A stretch of 64,000 nt of DNA from JAJFHI01 sp050633705. Its GTDB lineage: Bacteria > Pseudomonadota > Alphaproteobacteria > Rhizobiales > Hyphomicrobiaceae. Shown here piece after piece: positions 60,537 through 64,000 of this stretch (the first letter of the stretch is position 1; each line of letters opens with the position of its first letter). The translations under genes were made by a program, and so were the position numbers. The stretch spans positions 368,006 through 432,005 of the forward strand of contig JBOEGZ010000007.1 of the NCBI GenBank assembly GCA_050633705.1. The letters run 5' to 3'. The notes under the pieces were generated by a model. It searched no databases and had not been told where the DNA came from. It saw only the letters and a list, made by a program, of their open reading frames with translations.

Positions 60537-63500
60537 ATGGTACGCGATCCGCGTCGTCAAGATGAAAAAAAATCGGATTTAAATGAGCTGTCGTTTATTT
60601 CCGATATTCGCAAAAGAACGAAGCGTGTAACCGCTGGCGTCGTGAGCCGCAGCGCGCTTTTGCTTGCCGAATCCTTCCAGCGTTCATTCGGTATTGAAAT
60701 TTCCAAACGGCGTGCCCGCAAATCAAAGAAAAAGTCGCAAATTGAATCGCGGCGTTCTGAGAAAGCCACTGCAAAAAAGACCAGCGAAGGATCGACAACG
60801 ACGGATTCCAAAACGGGTCGCACATTTCAAGTCAGTGTGCGCGATGAAGGTGCGATGTTGGCTTTGGAGCCCCGAATTGTATTTGATGCGGCTGCGGCTG
60901 CAACGGCGGAAGTTGCCGCAGACGAGGTGGCAGAACAGCAAGCTGCCGCAGCCGCTGAATCTGACGGTACACCTTCAGAAGAAAACGTAAGACAACAACA
61001 AGAAGAAGCCGAGCTTGTTGCAGCCCTTGGTCAAATTGAACCACAGGCCGGGAGTACGCAGTTAGCGTTTATCGACGGTAGTGTCGAAAATATTGACGTC
61101 CTTTTGCAGGGCATTGATCCCAGTGTCGAAGTTGTCTTGTTGCAGCCTGACGAAGATGGTGTTGAGCAAATTGCTGCTGTGCTCGACGGCCGCTCCGACA
61201 TCGATGCGATACATATTATTTCTCATGGCGACGAAGGTGAATTGCGTCTTGGCAATACAGTGTTGGATGCCAGCTCTATTCAAGGCGAACACCTTGATGA
61301 GTTGACTGCAATTGGCGCAGCCCTATCGGCAGAGGGTGATATACTCATCTATGGTTGTAACTTTACCAGCGGCGAAACTGGTTTGGAGGCAGCTATTTTG
61401 TTGGGTGGTGTTACTGGTGCTGACATAGCTTCCAGTACCGACCTAACAGGGAGTGCCGATCTTGGTGGCGACTGGGATCTTGAAACCAATGTCGGCGCCG
61501 TTGAGACAGACGCAATTGCGGCAGACGCTTGGCAAGGCACGCTTGCCGACGAAACAATATTTACATCTGGATTCGAGGTGGCAAACACCACCGGGCATGT
61601 GGCTGCGCCGTACGACGGGTGGTCGAGCAACGATGGAACCATCGAGCATTGGGAAGATGGGACGAACGGTTGGACAACTCCATTTGGTAGCGGTCGTATT
61701 GAACTCAACGATGATCCAGGCGGCAGTTTCCCTGATGCTGGCGATATATACCGCGATGTAACGACCATCGCTGGCGCTGAATATACACTGACCTATTCCT
61801 TCGGCGGCCGACCCGGCTTCGATGCGACCGTCAACGATATGAATGTTCTTGTTGCAGGCGGTGTGCTGGCCAATGAAACGGATGATGCAACTGGCAACAC
61901 GGATATTGTTTGGACGACAAACTCAGTAACATTTACTGGCACCGGTGGTGTGATGCGGATTGCCTTTGAGGCCAACGGTGTTACCGTTGCTGGTGGCCGT
62001 GGCATGATGTTGGATAATGTTTCGCTTGTGCGGTCTAATGTGGTTCCAACGGCGACAGATGATGCGTTCACCGGTGTTGGCAAGAGTGATGGTGCTGGTG
62101 TCATTGGCAACGCGTTGTCGGATGACAATGGTAGCGGCATCGATAATGACCCCGATGGCGATGCACTTTCGGTGGTGGCGCAAACCAATGTGGCAGGCTC
62201 AAACGGTGGCTTGTTCTCGATTGATGCCAACGGAGCAGTGACCTTCGATCCAAACGGCGATTTTAATGACCTAACCGGTGCGACCACACGTGATACGACC
62301 CTTAGTTACACAATATCCGACGGTAATGGTGGTACAGACACAGCGACAATTACTGTAACGGTTTCTGAATTTGGCACCAATGACGATCCAAACGCGACCG
62401 ACGATTCATTTGACGGTATTGTGAAAAATGATGGAGCGACGGTTGTTGGCAATGCACTGACTGGTGACAATGGTAATGGTGCCGATAGCGATCCTGAGAG
62501 CGATCCTTTAACAGTTACCGCTCAGACTGGTGTCGCGGGTTCCAACGGCGGTGTGTTCTCGATTGATGCGGCTGGTGTTGTGACGTTCGACCCGAACGGA
62601 GATTTCAACGACCTCACAGGTTTTGCCACACGCGACACAACGTTGACCTATGAGATCAGTGACGGCAACGGCGGCACGGATACGGCCACAATAACTGTGA
62701 CGGTACAGGCCTCTGCTGGTTGGAGCTTGACGGGAACGACCAGTATTGCAGAAGGCGGTACGGCTCAATACACGATTAGCTTTTCTGAAGCCGTCGTTGC
62801 GGGTAACTCAGTCTCTGTCGAATTGACACCTGCTCACGTTGACACAAACGATGCAGATTTTGCCACAGCATTGTCGACAGACTTTGTTGCTGCGGTGAAT
62901 GCAGCAATTGCCAGTCGACCAGATCTCGCGTTTGATGGCACGACACTCACCTATACTGCTCCAGATTTATACACGTCGAGCTATGCTGCTTCAGGTGGTG
63001 GTTTCGTTGACATCTCAGGCAACCCAACAGCAACGGCTCTGGGAACGACGGATGAAACCAACCAGTCAGCCAACATTGGTTTCAACTTTGATTTCTTTGG
63101 CACGACCTACACGAACCTTCACGTGCATGACAACGGTTATGTGACATTCGGTTCGGGTATCAATAATCAATTCAACAACGGTGACATTGAGGGTGGAACA
63201 GCATTCGGCGGTCGCCCAGCTATTGCAGCTTATTGGGATGATTTTGATCCAGGTGCCACAGGCGAAGTCTATACAGAAACGATTGGTACCGCAGGCAATC
63301 GACAGTTTATCATCCAATGGGATGATATTCCTATTTGGAATACAGGAACAACTGAAACAGGCAGTTTCCAAATTATTCTTGACGAAGCGACAGGCAATAT
63401 CAGCTTCCACTATGACGATGTGGATTTTGCAAATACGAACAACGACTTTGCAAACTCAGCGACAATCGGTTTGCAAGATGGCAGCGGTGTTGGTTTCGAA

Positions 63501-64000
63501 TTTACACAGAACGGCTCGCCGGCAACTATTGCAAACGGCTCGAGTTTAACCTGGACATCGAACAATGCCAGTAGTTCGATGGCAGATCTTATTATCGATC
63601 TCGCCAACTTTGATGACACCACAGCAGAGAGTGATGAGGCCTATAGGATCTCATTGTCGAATGCGACGGATAGTAATATTTCGAGCTCTGATCAAGTCGA
63701 CACGACGATCACTGCCAACGACAATACGCCACCGACGGCGACGGACGACGCGTTCACGGGTGTCACAGAAGACGATGGCGCGGCGATACTTGGCAATGCG
63801 CTGACGGCCGACAACGGCAGCGGTATCGATTCTGATCCAGATGGCGACGCGCTGATGGTGACGGCACAGACGGGTGTTGCTGGTTCGAACGGCGGTACGT
63901 TCTCGATTGATGCGGCGGGCGTTGTGACGTTCGATCCCGATGGTGATTTTGAGGATCTTGCCGTTGGTGCGACGCGTGATACGACGCTGACCTATGAGAT
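60537..64000 (+). CDS. Giant secreted adhesin-like protein: LEPR motif, DUF4347, lectin-like and cadherin-like repeats (3' truncated)
   Basis: The first 1154 codons of a very long gene; the frame is open to the right edge. AGGA lies 8 nt before the ATG. There is no signal peptide: a basic N-terminal 100 residues lead to the motif LEPRIVFDAAA (110-120), then DUF4347 (about 175-335; HIISHGDEG with His230, and LIYGCNF with Cys274). Residues about 340-500 resemble a DUF642/lectin-like jelly roll. Cadherin-like repeats follow (about 504-610, 617-725), a Calx-beta-like and a nidogen-like segment (about 725-1060), and a third repeat from about 1064. DxD-rich loops (DNDPDGD) suggest Ca2+ binding. Such proteins are usually exported by type I secretion through a C-terminal signal, outside the window. 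Adjacent to sortase and VIT/vWA genes. Confidence 0.9.
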   Translation, partial: MVRDPRRQDEKKSDLNELSFISDIRKRTKRVTAGVVSRSALLLAESFQRSFGIEISKRRARKSKKKSQIESRRSEKATAKKTSEGSTTTDSKTGRTFQVSVRDEGAMLALEPRIVFDAAAAATAEVAADEVAEQQAAAAAESDGTPSEENVRQQQEEAELVAALGQIEPQAGSTQLAFIDGSVENIDVLLQGIDPSVEVVLLQPDEDGVEQIAAVLDGRSDIDAIHIISHGDEGELRLGNTVLDASSIQGEHLDELTAIGAALSAEGDILIYGCNFTSGETGLEAAILLGGVTGADIASSTDLTGSADLGGDWDLETNVGAVETDAIAADAWQGTLADETIFTSGFEVANTTGHVAAPYDGWSSNDGTIEHWEDGTNGWTTPFGSGRIELNDDPGGSFPDAGDIYRDVTTIAGAEYTLTYSFGGRPGFDATVNDMNVLVAGGVLANETDDATGNTDIVWTTNSVTFTGTGGVMRIAFEANGVTVAGGRGMMLDNVSLVRSNVVPTATDDAFTGVGKSDGAGVIGNALSDDNGSGIDNDPDGDALSVVAQTNVAGSNGGLFSIDANGAVTFDPNGDFNDLTGATTRDTTLSYTISDGNGGTDTATITVTVSEFGTNDDPNATDDSFDGIVKNDGATVVGNALTGDNGNGADSDPESDPLTVTAQTGVAGSNGGVFSIDAAGVVTFDPNGDFNDLTGFATRDTTLTYEISDGNGGTDTATITVTVQASAGWSLTGTTSIAEGGTAQYTISFSEAVVAGNSVSVELTPAHVDTNDADFATALSTDFVAAVNAAIASRPDLAFDGTTLTYTAPDLYTSSYAASGGGFVDISGNPTATALGTTDETNQSANIGFNFDFFGTTYTNLHVHDNGYVTFGSGINNQFNNGDIEGGTAFGGRPAIAAYWDDFDPGATGEVYTETIGTAGNRQFIIQWDDIPIWNTGTTETGSFQIILDEATGNISFHYDDVDFANTNNDFANSATIGLQDGSGVGFEFTQNGSPATIANGSSLTWTSNNASSSMADLIIDLANFDDTTAESDEAYRISLSNATDSNISSSDQVDTTITANDNTPPTATDDAFTGVTEDDGAAILGNALTADNGSGIDSDPDGDALMVTAQTGVAGSNGGTFSIDAAGVVTFDPDGDFEDLAVGATRDTTLTYE
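62044..62367 (+). repeat. Intragenic cadherin-like repeat, copy 1
   Basis: About 108 codons starting TATDDAFTG and containing GSGIDNDPDGDAL, SNGGLFSIDANGAVTFDP and TDTATITVTV. Closely similar at DNA and protein level to the units at 62386 and 63727. Confidence 0.8.
62386..62709 (+). repeat. Intragenic cadherin-like repeat, copy 2
   Basis: About 108 codons: DPNATDDSFDG, GNGADSDPESDPL, SNGGVFSIDAAGVVTFDP, TDTATITVTV. Directly follows copy 1. Confidence 0.8.
63727..64000 (+). repeat. Intragenic cadherin-like repeat, copy 3 (cut by window edge)
   Basis: TATDDAFTG, GSGIDSDPDGDAL, SNGGTFSIDAAGVVTFDP and ATRDTTLTYE. Its DNA is very close to copy 2 across the FSIDAAGVVTFDP region, so more copies are likely beyond the edge. 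Confidence 0.8.

Noticed and set aside
1..64000. tRNA, rRNA, CRISPR, insertion sequences, attachment sites, replication origin
   Set aside because: Looked for on both strands in the gaps; nothing with the needed conserved sequence or structure was found.

Overview
The window is a 64 kb piece of a chromosome that reads as alphaproteobacterial, probably a marine or aquatic chemolithotroph. The evidence is gene content: soxYZ with flavocytochrome c sulfide dehydrogenase, NAD-linked formate dehydrogenase, Calvin-cycle genes, a TRAP transporter relic, a marine-type proteobacterial sortase and a giant DUF4347/cadherin-like adhesin. Base composition looks mid-range by eye. I see no rRNA, tRNA, CRISPR array, transposase, integrase or phage gene.

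Layout. 1-3 kb: 3' end of clpB, then a YadG/YadH-like ABC exporter. 3.3-9 kb: a sulfur-oxidation block (cytochrome P460-like protein, alpha/beta hydrolase, secreted pentapeptide protein, fccB, fccA; divergent soxY, soxZ). 9-13.5 kb: a secreted Ala/Lys/Arg-rich protein divergent from a FecR-domain protein, the latter convergent with a CHASE2-adenylate cyclase. 13.8-15.2 kb: a TRAP binding protein followed by a decayed DctQ and no DctM. 15.2-20.4 kb: a phospho-signalling cassette, a membrane Ser/Thr kinase with a WD40 propeller divergent from two FHA proteins and a PP2C phosphatase. 20.5-21.5 kb: a DMT-family exporter.

21.6-32.8 kb is C1 and carbon metabolism: fdsGB-fdsA formate dehydrogenase divergent from formate-THF ligase, an orphan HlyC-like acyltransferase that seems to lack its catalytic His, then fbp, prk, rpe and rfbD. 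RuBisCO is not in the window. 32.9-36.8 kb is a tungsten aldehyde oxidoreductase operon (aorA-aorB-aorC) with a terminator before aorC. 37-41.8 kb holds a PilZ protein, UDP-glucose dehydrogenase (TTG start), a GlcD-type FAD dehydrogenase and a MocA-like nucleotidyltransferase. 42-51 kb is the whole assimilatory sulfate pathway: cysH-cysD-cysN and a TauE/SafE permease on one strand, converging with sumT-cysJ-cysI on the other. 51.4-56 kb is an RND efflux adaptor and pump.

56-64 kb is the most unusual region: an XRE regulator, a VIT/vWA membrane protein with a C-terminal LPQTA sorting signal, its sortase, and the first 1154 codons of a giant secreted protein (LEPR motif, DUF4347, lectin-like and cadherin-like repeats) that runs off the right edge. 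The giant gene is preceded by an AT-rich perfect palindrome and a long hairpin whose 3' arm contains the ribosome-binding site.

Together the genes describe an organism that can take electrons from reduced sulfur, formate and aldehydes, fix CO2 through the Calvin cycle, assimilate sulfate, and build an elaborate cell surface under kinase, cAMP and c-di-GMP control. Functions are assigned from recognised motifs and family knowledge; no database search was run.
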